NCBI GenBank assembly: GCA_033032175.1
Contig: CM065328.1
Span: 12,276,690-12,340,689, forward strand
Length of the DNA stretch: 64,000 nt
DNA from: Saturnia japonica
Taxonomy: Eukaryota; Arthropoda; Insecta; Lepidoptera; Saturniidae
Reading direction: 5' to 3'
Shown: positions 1-10,301 of the stretch, one piece after another
How the letters are laid out: each line of letters starts with the position of its first letter
Numbering within the stretch: position 1 is the first letter of the stretch
The notes under the pieces: model-generated
What the model was told of the DNA's origin: nothing
Databases searched by the model: none
What the model saw: the letters and a program-made list of their open reading frames with translations, nothing else
Program-made: the position numbers and the translations under genes

Positions 1-309
1 GTCACTGTTTATAGTATATGCAAACTCACACCCCACATTGAGCCACGCGATAATAACGATCTAATAAATTAACAGAATCGAACTCCACACCCATGGTAAT
101 CGATAATGGAAAAATACCAGAAGGTACGCACCTACATAATATGAATAAATAATTAATCATGGAAAGTATCAATCATCATTATGCTCGGTCGTTATGAATT
201 AAAGAAAAAAAAAATAAATGTATTTCACTTATTATTACAGCTAGGCAAAATGACCGCCAAGTAACATAAAGAAAATACGGTACAGTCCGCAAACACGCCG
301 ACTGTCGGT
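1..309. other. Unassigned sequence
   Basis: Nothing recognisable; no ORF above 60 codons. Confidence 0.6.
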
Positions 310-417
310 GACAAAATTTATCTTAAAATAACCGGGAGCGGGAGTAACTCAATTCGCGCGTGTGCCCCATCTACGGCATTCTTTAATCTACGCGAGTGAC
401 GCCGCGAGCATAGTTAG
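310..417 (+). mobile_element. Helitron-like family B, 3' fragment (copy 1)
   Basis: ATAACCGGGAGCGGGAGTAA, CGCGCGTGTGCCCC and a decayed terminal hairpin ending TTAG, followed by T. Confidence 0.6.
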
Positions 418-853
418 TAAAGCAATAAAAACTATACATCGTTACAATTCGATTAAACATAAATTCAAATTTTGAATCCATCACAATATTCTCAATCGGA
501 CCTAGCGATATTAATTAGGGTTGTATAACAAATAGTCACGCTCACGGTTGGAAGGGTAAGCAGGGTGCTCGGTCATGCGTACGTGAGATGTCGTTGATCA
601 GACGTGGGGGATGATTCAGGCTGGGAATTGACGAATTATTTTGTTTTCATGAAGATTTCAAGCACTATTTTATAGTTGTTTTAAATGAGGTTTACTTGCT
701 ACTAAATAAAGCTAATCTCAATGGATTTTGAGATAAAAGAAAATTGCATGTATAGCTTATGTATATGTTTTTATTTTTTTATGTTATTCAATGTATGTAT
801 TTATTTTTAATTTTAATTTCCTATTACACTAACGACAATAATAATTATTTCCA
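418..853. other. Unassigned AT-rich sequence
   Basis: Nothing recognisable apart from a slightly GC-richer patch around 540-620. Confidence 0.6.
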
Positions 854-950
854 CATTACCGCTGATTAGCTGGTAGAAAATACTTTAAAGCACTAAGCTC
901 GCCGGTGTACAAACTAAAAGTGCAATAATGTATTTATTCATTTATTTATA
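854..950 (+). mobile_element. LINE-like 3' tail, family K (copy 1)
   Basis: ATTACCGCTGATTAGCTGGT, GCACTAAGCTCGCCGG and AGTGCAATAATGTATTTATT match the copy at 54.45 kb. The ending has the form of a poly-A-signal region. Confidence 0.55.
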
Positions 951-954
951 TGCG

Positions 955-1180
955 ATTGTCTCTGTCAGCGTAAGTTCGAATTTCTGCAATGAATCTGAGC
1001 TTTCTGTGAAGGAAAACATTGTGTTAAAACTGTGTTGTTATAGTATTTTGGTGTGCTAACCTGGCTAGCTACCATCATTAAGTTGAAAACCTGTCACCAA
1101 GTCATCTATAATTCTGGCAGCTGTGAAACTCAGTCCTTCCACTTGGGCCACATCCTCATGTAATATTGGGGACTGCCGAC
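955..1180 (+). mobile_element. SINE-like repeat, family A (copy 8), with 5' part
   Basis: Begins with AGTTCGAATTTCTGCAATGA, a decayed pol III B-box-like segment, followed by GAAGGAAAACATTGTG and then the family body (AGTTGAAAACCTGTCACCAA, GGCAGCTGTGAAACTCAGTC). Confidence 0.55.
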
Positions 1181-1235
1181 ACAAGTGTAAACTGCTAACT
1201 ATGAAATATATGTCTTATATTTTTTTTGGATATTT

Positions 1236-1345
1236 AAATCAATTCATCATCATCATCATCATTTCCGCCGCAGGACGTCCACTGCTGAACATAGGCCTCC
1301 CCCATAGATCTCCAGAGCGACCGATCTTGTGCGGCCTGCACCCAA
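1236..1345 (-). mobile_element. RTE-like LINE 3' tail with (CAT)n
   Basis: A CAT/ATG trinucleotide run (1240-1261) is followed by GGACGTCCACTGCTGAACAT and AGGCCTCCC. I know this combination from many lepidopteran genomes as an RTE-type 3' end with a simple-repeat tail. Confidence 0.65.
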
Positions 1346-1424
1346 CGGCTCCCAATTCAAATCAATTGTATTATCAAAAATTAAGATTCCATAATTCATT
1401 AAATAGAATTTGTAAATCAAAATC

Positions 1425-1640
1425 TAATGATATTTTATTGAGTTTATGCTCTAAGAAGATATTTATGAATGTCAATACACTAGTTAGGTAGGTACCTACT
1501 ACTGATTTCGAAAACATCACAGTCATCGAGAAAACTCGCAAGAAATTCGATCGAGTTTATAAAAAAATAAAGTTTTTTATAGTATTTAGATATATTATTT
1601 ACAGTTATTATCATTTTCAGTGTATGTATAAATAGGGAAT
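1425..1640 (-). mobile_element. LINE 3' UTR, family H (copy 1)
   Basis: Contains the family block AACATCACAGTCATCGAGAA (from 1513) and, on the minus strand, CTCAATAAAATATC near the 3' end. No coding part remains. Confidence 0.65.
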
Positions 1641-2131
1641 AACTTCTAGATATCACCGTCATTATTGTAATGCTCCAGCCTATAATGACTCTTTCAACAA
1701 CAAAACTAATATCAGTGCGACTTTCACATTTATCGGGTACGCGCAACACGTCCCTACTTAATGCTACAGATAGATATACTGTTAACATTAGCATGTCCTT
1801 GTTGCAAACACATAAGATTTTACCAGTACAAAAATCGCCCACCGCGCCCTTAGAAGTTTTCACTTCAAAAATCTGTTGATATAACGTAGGATGTCAATAT
1901 TGAAAATTGGCCGAGCCCCGGCGCGTCTATTGTGTCTTGATTGGGAACGATCTCGACACTCTAATGGACGACGACAATGCAGTCGGTCTATCGGAAAGTG
2001 ACGCGGATGAGACACGACAGATTATAATACAACTCGCGACCGATATTCATCATTGTTTTCTATACATAGACATTTAAACATTAATTAATCGTATAAAGCA
2101 TACACTTAATTTTCCTTTTTATAACGTTATG
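1641..2131. other. Unassigned sequence
   Basis: A GC-richer patch (GAGCCCCGGCGCGTC, 1913-1927) in AT-rich DNA; short overlapping ORFs on both strands near 1670-1880 look fortuitous. Confidence 0.5.
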
Positions 2132-2600
2132 TTCTACCAAATTTTGTTACATTATTATAATCTAACAGTTCAGAAATTACATAGTTTCCGTGTATAAAAT
2201 TTCATCAAAATCTTTACGAATTTAAATAAAGTTACGTTACCCTAATGTATTGTTGACATTCTTATAGCTTACCAATTATGGAATGACGAATGCTTCCCGT
2301 CTACAAAATTAGATCAGAATCGGTGGAGAATTGGTGAAGATTTTATTTTTACATTCTTTTCGGTTTCTGTAATATTGAAAATTATTATAACCCATCAATT
2401 ATGGAATAACTTATACTTTCTCGTTACAATAATTCATCAAAGTCGTTTAAGAATTACTCAATAAATTTTTTTTTACGATTTCTAAAAGTATTATTGAAAA
2501 TTCTTATAGCTTATTAATTGACCAATGACATAAGCTTCCCGTCTACAAAATTTCATAAGAATCGGTCAAGTCGGTTCTTAGTTAAATCCGGACATACAAA
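2132..2600. repeat. Tandem array, about 120-bp units, four decayed copies
   Basis: Blocks of the form TATAGCTTANNAATTNNNNAATGACATA-CTTCCCGTCTACAAAATTTCAT recur with starts near 2132, 2252, 2372 and 2492. The best pair is CTTCCCGTCTACAAAATT at 2291 and 2537. It ends GGACATACAAACAGACAG. It may be internal repeats of a larger transposon. Confidence 0.65.
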
Positions 2601-3224
2601 CAGACAGACTATATATTCTTATACTAGAAAAAAAATTATATGTATAGATTTTAAATTAAATTAAATTATAACATTTCTTAAAAAATGGTCCCACAGGAAA
2701 AACATATTCATAAACCCGATCGAGATTTTCACTGGCCCTTTTTGATAACTGGGATTGCGAACCGTTAGTAGTGTTTTGATGTTCAAAAGTCCTTTCGTAA
2801 GGTCTAACTTGAATAAAATATATTTATTTTATTTATACATTATACGGGCACTGTTGTATATTGAACTTCAACATTTTCATGGTACACGGATGTGCGATAG
2901 AATATACATTAAATGCGCGTCGACCCTTAGTATAGCGCAGTGGCGCCCCCATCGGCATATGGCGTAGGATCGCGTGCGCACGAGTCATTGCCCATCTCGT
3001 AACACAACTGCTGTCATAATTAGAGTTCTCTTACACGATCTTTATCTTTACTACTGAAAAAGTGAGTCGTTTGTGGTTTAATAAATCCGATGGACAAATC
3101 AGCTTCGGTTACGCAGTTACCGAATTTTATAAATTCCACAATATTAAAAAAAATGTGTTTCAAGTGATCAACTCTTTTGGCAGCGTTTAGTAGAGGGTAA
3201 AATTGAGAGCCATCGCGCACATCA
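2601..3224. other. Unassigned sequence
   Basis: A CpG-rich patch at about 2925-2985 includes TGGCGCCCCCATCGGC. No coding or RNA feature supported. Confidence 0.5.
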
Positions 3225-3405
3225 TCTTACGTATGAAGGGTAGGTGGAGGGTAAGGAGAATCATCTTTTAAGGGGGGAAAAGTTGAAAAATGTCCATCTG
3301 TAAGTAGCAACATTACAATTCAAAAACTCACCAAAATGACGGTAGCGTTGCAGGAGGGAATAGATAACACTTTTTCGTGATTTTATAGTTTTTATTGACG
3401 CGAAG
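3225..3405 (+). repeat. Dispersed repeat, family M (copy 1)
   Basis: ATCATCTTTTAAGGGGGGAA, ACAATTCAAAAACTCACCAA and TTTTCGTGATTTTATAGTTT parallel the 21.1 kb copy. Confidence 0.45.
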
Positions 3406-3498
3406 TCCGTAAGTACACGGTACTAACTGAACCATCATTTCTTAAAAAAAATAAAAAGCTTCATTGTTAAAGTTATGTAAATAAACATTATATTATTA

Positions 3499-3824
3499 TC
3501 TATATATTAATACGTGAAGCAAAAGCTTTCGGTACCTATTTAAGAGTATTGTCTGTGGCTTTGAGATTTGGCATGGATAGAGTTTATATGGAAAAGGAGT
3601 GCAGAAAGCTAAAATTTATCTATAATATCTGTTACTAATAAATTAAATTAATTAATACTGCGAATTCTAACCCGATCAGTGCCATTGAACTTAAACCCCC
3701 AAAATACTGACATTGTCACTCAACGAAAAGTGACAGCAAGTGATGTAGATAATACTCATTGTTTATTCATACTGCAAATGTCAAAAAGTCGCTGGTCGAA
3801 TTTCGAGCTTACGGCGATCGCTAG
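3499..3824 (+). mobile_element. Helitron-like family C (copy 1)
   Basis: 5' TCTATATATTAATACGTGAA preceded by A; 3' GGCGATCGCTAG followed by T, 326 bp. The body has TGAGATTTGGCATGGATAGA, GGAGTGCAGAAAGCTAAAAT, ACTGCGAATTCTAACCCGAT and GAAAAGTGACAGCAAGTGAT. Non-coding, so it would need Rep/helicase from elsewhere. Confidence 0.75.
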
Positions 3825-4641
3825 TTATTATTAGAAGACTATAAACAAATTATAAAAGTAATCAAATAATAAAATATTGATTAGAATATAATTAATAGTT
3901 ATTTAATTATTATTAAATAATTTATAGCGAAAGGAACTTCTTACTACCGGGTCTCGATTTTTTTTATACATATTGTTTTTTTTTTAAACTGTGTTGACCT
4001 ACTGCCTGCAGGCACTAAATAAATAAATGACTAGAAACATAGATGTAAAGCGATTGAAACAAGTTTAGGATGCAAGTGAAGGCGTTAGCAGGGTGCACTC
4101 GGTATGTTTCTAAGTCGAATCCCTTGTGTAGTGTGTTATGTTTTTGTTCACCCCACTTCCATTAAGAGGATTAAAGGCGAGAGGCAAAGTATTGTGAGAG
4201 GCCGCACAATACCTACGAGAATTGTATGGTATAAGGGTTTGCTTGCGACGCTTTATCGATTTTTCAGACTGTTCAGAATCTTACGAACAGGATTATCGGT
4301 ATGAAGGAAGAAATTGGGGTTCTTATAGGGGTTGTGTGTTTTTTGCAATTTGTTTTTAATTTACCTATAAAGTAAAAACTAGACACTTGGCGAGACTTGA
4401 AAAGCACGTAACTTAGATCTTTTTTGGACGAAAATTAAGTTCAGTAAAATTTACTGTCAAATTAGTTTTTATTTATCCGATAACAAATAAAATACTAGTA
4501 AAAAGAAATGTCAGTGTAAAATTTTATTATTGTACTTAGTGATATTACTGTTATATATTTTAAAATCAAATAAAAATATACATATTTATTTTTAAAACTA
4601 ATAATATTTTTTAAAGATTATTTATTTTATATTATTACACT
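3825..4641. other. Unassigned AT-rich sequence
   Basis: A LINE-tail-like CTGCAGGCACTAAATAAATA lies near 4008. The 66-codon ORF at 4104-4304 has no family features. Confidence 0.5.
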
Positions 4642-4855
4642 TCTATACTATAATATAATAAAGCGGAAGAGTTTGTTTGTTTGTTTAAACACGCTAAACT
4701 CTGGAACTACCAATCGGATTCGAAAAAATATTTTTTGTATATGATTTACGAGGAATAGCATAGGCTATCTAACATTAGGCTACAACTCTCAGCTAGCTTT
4801 AAATATTGATTTTTGTTACGTAAGTCGGAAGCCGAGGACAGACAAAACTTTATTA
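4642..4855 (+). mobile_element. Helitron-like family D, 5' part (copy 1)
   Basis: TCTATACTATAATATAATAA, GTTTAAACACGCTAAACTCT, ACGAGGAATAGCATAGGCTA and TACGTAAGTCGGAAGC. The 3' terminus is absent. Confidence 0.6.
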
Positions 4856-5204
4856 GCTTTAGAATGATTTATTCCTTGGTAATCAATTTAATTTCTTTAT
4901 CAGACGCGGAAACGTAAAACTTATAATTCTTTGCATTATAAATGACGTCACAGGAATACATTTTGACCGTCCAATAAATCTGGGTACAATGTTGTGGAGT
5001 GTTTGCACCCGGCGTCTCTCGGAAGCAATACCATTCAAATTCGTTCATATCCGGAGTGCGGGAGACTCTTGGCGCTCTTCACAGCTGATTGTTTACTTGT
5101 ATTTTGCATTTAAAACCAATCTATATTCTAAATTAGTTAGTATTGGTTTGTCTATCTCTTTATTCTCTTTTCAATTTAGCTGACTTGTGACCACGTGTAC
5201 GGAC

Positions 5205-5450
5205 TCGGAGTCGATCGACGTAAGTTCGAATCCCTGAATGAGCCTGAGTTTTCATTGAAAGAAAACATCGTGATGAAACCATAGAATGGTGGTCAGGTAT
5301 TTTTTAATGTCCGTCTGGATATCTTTATCCTTCAAGTTAAAAATCTGTCTCCAATCATCTATGTACCAGCTGCATTTGAGAACCAGTCGCTTTAGGTCCA
5401 GTGTGTCCATTTTAGACCACATCGTCGCTTAACATCAGATGAGATTGTCT
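5205..5450 (+). mobile_element. SINE-like repeat, family A (copy 9), with B-box-like sequence
   Basis: GTAAGTTCGAATCCCTGAAT at 5220-5239 matches the tRNA-type B box (GTTCGAATCCC). GAAAACATCGTGATGAAACC follows, then the family body with CCAGCTGCATTTGAGAACCA and TTAACATCAGATGAGATT. The order supports a tRNA-derived SINE; a LINE 3' end is the alternative. Confidence 0.6.
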
Positions 5451-5555
5451 TTAAACCGGTATACATCGGCAATCGGTGTTTCTAATACAGCTTGTCCTTT
5501 AACAAATACCGTCCATATATTCTTACCACTTGCAATTTCAGTTCATGTTGGTCTT

Positions 5556-5770
5556 TTTTTTCTAAAGGACTTCAAAAAAGAAAATGAGGATGTTACTCAA
5601 TACGAATGTATTTTTTTAATGGATGTTCACCAATAACTTCTTTGTTTATGAACCGATTTGGATGTTTCTTTTGTTGTTGGATAAGGGGTAGAGCAAGTTG
5701 GTTCTATTTTAATTTCATTGGCATTGGACCTTCAATTTCGAAGATACTCAAAGAAACTCCTTAAAATCAT
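5556..5770 (+). repeat. Dispersed repeat, family I (copy 1)
   Basis: GACTTCAAAAAAGAAAATGA, ACTCAATACGAATGTAT, AACTTCTTTGTTTATGAACC and GGCATTGGACCTTCAATTTC. The 24-bp minisatellite begins just after it. Confidence 0.6.
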
Positions 5771-5837
5771 TGAAGCTGGATTTCTTTTTTGTTAAAAATT
5801 GTCTTCTTATTATTATTACTAATCCCATATTTTATTT

Positions 5838-6306
5838 TGTCTTTTTCAGTTTCTTTTATTCCGTCTATTACAGTTTTTTTCATTCCGTCTATTTCAGTTT
5901 CTTTTATTCTATCTATTTCAGTTTCTTTTATTTCGTCTATTTCAGTTTCTTTTATTCCGTCTATTACAGTTTTTTTCATTCCGTCTATTTAAGTTTTTTT
6001 ATACTATCTATTTCAGTTTCTTTTATTTCGTCTATTTCCGTTTCTTTTATTCTGTCTATTTCAGTTTCTTTTATTCTGTCTATTTCAGTTTCTTTCATTC
6101 CGTCTATTTCAGTTTCTTTTATTCTATCTATTTCAGTTTCTTTTATTTCGTCTATTTCAGTTTCTTTTATTCCGTCTATTACAGTTTTTTTCATTCCGTC
6201 TATTTAAGTTTTTTTTATACTATCTATTTCAGTTTCTTTTATTTCGTCTATTTCAGTTTCTTTTATTCTGTCTATTTCAGTTTCTTTTATTCCGTCTAAT
6301 TCAGCT
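5838..6306. repeat. 24-bp minisatellite, about 19 units, coding-frame preserving on both strands
   Basis: The unit is TCAGTTTCTTTTATTCCGTC plus TATT. Because 24 is a multiple of 3, long ORFs arise on each strand: octapeptides of the KETEIDxI type on the minus strand and SVSFILSI on the plus strand. A TTACAGTTTTTTTCATTCCG variant recurs at about 5868, 5965 and 6180; the last two lie 215 bp apart (nine units minus one base), pointing to a block duplication. T-run slips at 5994-6000 (7 T) and 6209-6216 (8 T) break the frames. I see no sign that it is a gene. Confidence 0.88.
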
Positions 6307-6409
6307 TTTTTTTTATTTGAATTTCGTATCGTCAACTATATTATAGCTAGCAACACGCCCAGGCATTGCAGGCAGGCAAAGCTATCAGTCAGATTTTTTT
6401 CCGATATCT

Positions 6410-6560
6410 TCAACAATCATCGTCATATATTTCATCCAATTTTCACAGGACCATAATGAACTATACATATAAAACTTCCTCATGAATCACTCCGTTCATT
6501 GAATAAAACCGTATGAAAATCCGTTTGGTAGTTTTTGGGTTCATCGCGCTTAAAAAAAGT
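6410..6560 (+). repeat. Retroelement-tail-like sequence
   Basis: AATAAAACCGTATGAAAATC, CGTTTGGTAGTTTTTGGGTT and CATCGCGC resemble a common lepidopteran tail ending in a TTTNAGTTNATCGCG block. Single copy here. Confidence 0.35.
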
Positions 6561-6570
6561 TGTTTTATAA

Positions 6571-6589
6571 TATATATATATATATATAC
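6571..6589. repeat. (AT)n microsatellite
   Basis: About nine AT units just ahead of a Helitron-like B 5' end. Confidence 0.9.
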
Positions 6590-6665
6590 TATGCAATTAA
6601 TAAAATTGTGGTAGTCTGTTTATAATGTCAAAATAACAGCGTTTTACTAAATGAATATTCAATTA
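6586..6665 (+). mobile_element. Helitron-like family B, 5' fragment (copy 2)
   Basis: GCAATTAATAAAATTGTGGT, then AGTCTGTTTATAATGTCAAA and a CGTTTTACTAAATGAATA block, the 5' terminus of the family. It follows an (AT)n run and precedes the maT transposon. Confidence 0.55.
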
Positions 6666-6708
6666 TATATGTATTATAGAAATTATATACCGTAAATACA
6701 ACAATATA

Positions 6709-7876
6709 CTTAGTCTGGCCATAAATATTGTTACAATAAAAAAAACGTAATACGAAATTTGAATTTGGAATCTGTTATTCTTATATGAATATTCATTGTG
6801 TTTTCTCATTTTCGATTTTGCTGTGATAGCATTACACAAAGTAGGTAGAGAGCCAAATGTAATTTTTGAAACTCTACATCCTCTTGGTATTTATTAGTCG
6901 AATGATTTATACCGGGTTTTTAATAGTTACAATAAAAACTTCCTCTGCTTGTGACAGAAAAAGATCTGGCCGTCCACGTAGTATTCGTACAAAAAAGGGT
7001 GATCAAAGCAGTGAAGGAAAGAATTCGAAGAAATCCTGTCCGAAAACAAAAGATTTTATCTCTTGAAATGAATATAGTATCTAGAACCTTGTCCACGTAT
7101 TTTAAAAGATGACTTAGGAGTTGTAGCCTATAAGAGATGCACTGGTCATTATTTAATTGATAATTAAAAAATGAATAGAGTGGTAAAATAAAAATAAAAA
7201 CTTCTTAAGCGGTACGCAAAGGGTGGTCATAGAAAAATTTTATTTACGGACGAGAAAATTTTTACTATTGAGCAATGTTTTAACAAGCAGAACGAATGAG
7301 TTTATGCTCGAAGCTCTACAGAAGCTTCCCAATTAGTCAGCAGAGTACAACATGGACATTATACGACTTCAGTGATGGTTTGGTGGGGTGTTAGCTATCA
7401 AGGAGTGACTGAGCCATATTTTTGTGAAAAAGGTATCAAAAAGTGTATCAAGATACGTTTCTTGAGAAGGTGGTTAAGCCTCTTAACAACACCATGTTCC
7501 ATAACCACGAATGGTTCTTACAGCAAGACTCAGCACCGGGTCATAAAGCTCAATTTACTCAAGCGTGGTTGTAAACCAACGTTTCGGACTTCATCAGAGC
7601 TGAAGACTGACCGTCATCTAATCCCAATCTTAATCCGCTGGATTATGATTTATGGTCAGTTTTAGAGACGTATGGTATGCTCTAAACGCCATGATAATTT
7701 GGAGTCCCTAAAACAATCCATAAATATGACATATCCATGGCAGGGAAGAATTTCCCAATGGAGAAAGTGCGTGTTTCCATTGATAACTCTTAAAGAAATG
7801 TATTAAAGCCAATGGCGATAATTTTGAATAAGCTTCATATATTTTTATTGTTATTAAATAAATGTATAAACTAACA
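6709..7876 (+). mobile_element. maT-like Tc1/mariner transposon, degenerate
   Basis: The left end is CTTAGTCTGGCCATAAATAT preceded by TA (6707-6708). The right end is badly decayed; the best candidate finishes ACTAAC at about 7875 and shares only about half of its positions with the left end. The transposase remnant inside gives the class. Confidence 0.7.
6941..7800 (+). pseudogene. maT-type transposase (D,D37D), broken
   Basis: The reading begins at a GRPRS linker after a decayed DNA-binding domain (about 6965) and continues with a basic stretch (about 7000-7060). The first catalytic Asp lies in FTDEKIF (Asp codon 7249-7251). Next come MVWWGV (7372), WFLQQDSAPGHKA (from about 7512) and NPLDYDLWSVLE (Asp codon 7641-7643). 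Exactly 37 residues separate the second and third Asp, the hallmark of the maT group common in Lepidoptera. All three Asp survive, but there is a frameshift near 7440 and in-frame stops at about 7288, 7572-7574 and 7608-7610. Not functional. Confidence 0.85.
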
Positions 7877-7989
7877 TACACTACAGTAATAAATGATTTA
7901 TTAATGCAATAGAAAAAAAAATTTTTTCCTTGTAAAATAATATTGTAATTGTAGTATTTTTTCCTTGTAATAAACCAATTAAAAAAAAA

Positions 7990-8413
7990 TCTGTATGTTT
8001 GTTGCGCGTAATCTTCGAAACGGTTAAACAGATTTTAACTGGAATTTCACTGGTAGATAGCTGGTGCTATTAAAGAGTAACTTAGGCTACTTATATGTTA
8101 GAAAAATAATTGGGGTTCTGCACAAATAAAACAAACTGGTCATGGTGCAAAATATCAGGCGTTTAAATGACTTTTCGCTGAATAAACCATAAGAGATATA
8201 TCAAATTAATGTACCTACTACATAATTGTAAGACATTACAAATACATACAAAAAAGTTAGCGCGAGCATTATGTATAAAGATCACCCAGAACCACACTAG
8301 GTATGCATTTTTATCTTTGAAATAACCGGGAGCGGGAGTAATACTCTATTCGCGCGTGTGCCCGATCGACTGCATTCTGTAGTACACACGAACGCAGCCG
8401 CAGGCACACCTAG
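7990..8413 (+). mobile_element. Helitron-like family B (copy 3)
   Basis: About 420 bp of the body, from the CGTAATCTTCGAAACGGTTA block to a hairpin ending in CACACCTAG, then T. It lacks the first roughly 90 bp of the family. Confidence 0.7.
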
Positions 8414-8691
8414 TATAAAATATGATTGATGATTGACGACCACAATTTTATTTGTGATTTCAAAAGGACCTCGGTCTGCGTCAGTCAGCTAAGCGCAAAG
8501 AAGCCGGCCGCGGCAATCGCAGCCGCCAGCCACCACTCGAACCTAAACCCAGAAGCTAAATATACGCCGCTATTTGGATTCCACTTGAGATCACGCGCTG
8601 TTGAGATGGAGAGTGTTCAGATGAATGTTATATAGGGAGATACAGTAAGGCATCTTTATTTTATTTTTAAAACATGTTTTTTTACTGAGGT
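8414..8691. other. Unassigned, locally GC-rich
   Basis: GCCGGCCGCGGCAATCGCAG and neighbours (8501-8560) give an alanine-rich 69-codon frame that I do not accept as a gene; it starts inside decayed repeat DNA and has no splice or promoter context. Confidence 0.4.
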
Positions 8692-8795
8692 TTAGCGTTA
8701 TGGCCTCTATCTCACATGATCTTAAGTAACGACGTATCCCATGATGGTAGCACGCTAAGCCTTATAGTGTAAGACTGGCTCCCAAGTGCAGCTAT
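8692..8795 (-). mobile_element. SINE-like repeat, family A (copy 1), 3' half
   Basis: Starts TAGCGTTATGGCC next to a T-rich stretch (minus-strand A-tail) and includes GATGGTAGCACGCTAAGCC. Confidence 0.6.
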
Positions 8796-8858
8796 TATTT
8801 ATTGCAACCAGTATTTATTTCGTTTAATCTCATAGTTACGAATGTCTCTTTGGAGTTT

Positions 8859-9108
8859 TATTTCTACTTAGGGAAGCACGACTGGTGGAATACTTCCATC
8901 CTACAGATGGTCACAGCCAAATAACCATGTGTTGTGTTTCTACGATGAGTAGAGTTTCCAAAGCTCCTTGGGGAGCTTCAAGGAAGGTTCAAGGTTGGCT
9001 ACGCGATAGTGATGTCTATGATGCTACAAGCGTTTATAGGTAACGGTAACCGCTTATCAATGTATGAACCGTACGCTCGTTGCTAAGTTAGTTGTATTAA
9101 AAACAACT
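8859..9108 (+). mobile_element. Dispersed repeat, family F (copy 1)
   Basis: Runs CTACTTAGGGAAGCACGACT, CATCCTACAGATGGTCACAG and GGTAACCGCTTATCAATGT, then CCGTACGCTCG and an A-rich end. The ending resembles lepidopteran LINE tails. Confidence 0.6.
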
Positions 9109-9490
9109 TTTTCATACTAATATGTCATATTAAATTCTAAAAAGAACTTATGTTCTTTCTAGTAAAATATGATATACTGTACACTCTGGACATGCGTAGC
9201 ATCTCTTATCTTTGACGGCGGAACTCGAAAAAAACATGGCGCCCGTCGGCGATGCTTTGATGCCGCGACGTGGGAATGCGCGGGAGTGGATCGATTCCCA
9301 GGTCAATAACTCTGATACTGCTCAATAAATACATTGCTTCTTATCATTCGAATGCGTTACAATGTTTATAGGTACAGAAACCCAACAAACTGCACATAAA
9401 AATCCAAATGAATTCTTGTTAGTTAAGTCTTAGGACGAAGAACTTGGGATAAACTAATTGCATATATTTACTTTTTTATCATCATACTTT
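9109..9490. other. Unassigned with CpG-rich patch
   Basis: 9210-9295 holds GACGGCGGAACTCG and CATGGCGCCCGTCGGCGATG. No ORF of note. Confidence 0.45.
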
Positions 9491-9735
9491 TAGCGTTAAG
9501 CCTCAATCTCACTTGATATTAAGTGACGATGTGGCCGAAGATGGTACCACGCTAAGCCTAGTGGAAGACTGGCTCTTAAGTGCAGTTGCCGGACAAAACA
9601 GGTTTTCAACTTGAGGATGGTAGCTAGCCCCAGACGTGCATTAAAAAAAGTCCTTCCATCATGCTGTGGTATCATCAGGATGTTTTCCGTCACCGGGCGC
9701 TCAGTCGACACAAAGTCCATGCAGGCTAACAACTG
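9491..9735 (-). mobile_element. SINE-like repeat, family A (copy 2)
   Basis: Nearly full body: TAGCGTTAAGCC, GATGGTACCACGCTAAGCCT, GGTTTTCAACTTGAGGATGG, CGTGCATTAAAAAAAGTCC and the CACCGGGCGCTCAGTCGACA end. Confidence 0.65.
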
Positions 9736-10301
9736 AGCCATCATTGCTTCAAACTGCTTTCTGAAGAAATACTACTTTTTTTGAGATGTGATTTAAATTC
9801 TATGCTCAAATTTACATTACAAGCGATGACGATATATTTTTAAAATTGTAAAAGTTTATTTAAGTTGTACATTATTTGAAAAGCATTAATGCATTCAAAT
9901 TTTATATTCAAAAAGGAAATGTAAATATTATTGTAATATGTTTATATAGTTTATGGTTTAGATCCATAGTTTATGTCGTCGTTTAAAAGCTTTTTGTATT
10001 GATAGATAGGTATCTAATGGCGAACCGACGAATGATCCACTCACGACGCTATCCTATTTAGAACTAAAATCGAGCGTCGAAATATTTATAAAGGTGGAAT
10101 CGTAAACAATATCGGTTTTGGGGTTACGTACTCTAATCAACGAAACCTTAAGAATAATTCGCGAGTTAACAGCATTTTTATATATTAAAGTAAATTATTG
10201 ATTAATTTTGGTCTATAGATAAAAAGCTTAAAATAATACAAATCTACGTTTCAAATTACGTGAATCACAGACAAAAAATATCAATATAAATAAATAATAT
10301 A
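9736..10301. other. Unassigned AT-rich sequence
   Basis: Flank of the mariner; nothing recognisable. Confidence 0.55.

Noticed and set aside
5770..6207. 145-codon plus-strand ORF and mirrored minus-strand ORFs
   Set aside because: Entirely explained by the 24-bp tandem unit being a multiple of three; the other strand is equally open.
8426..8635. Alanine-rich 69-codon ORF
   Set aside because: It starts at the end of a Helitron-like copy and has no splice or promoter signals; GC-rich patches give such frames by chance.
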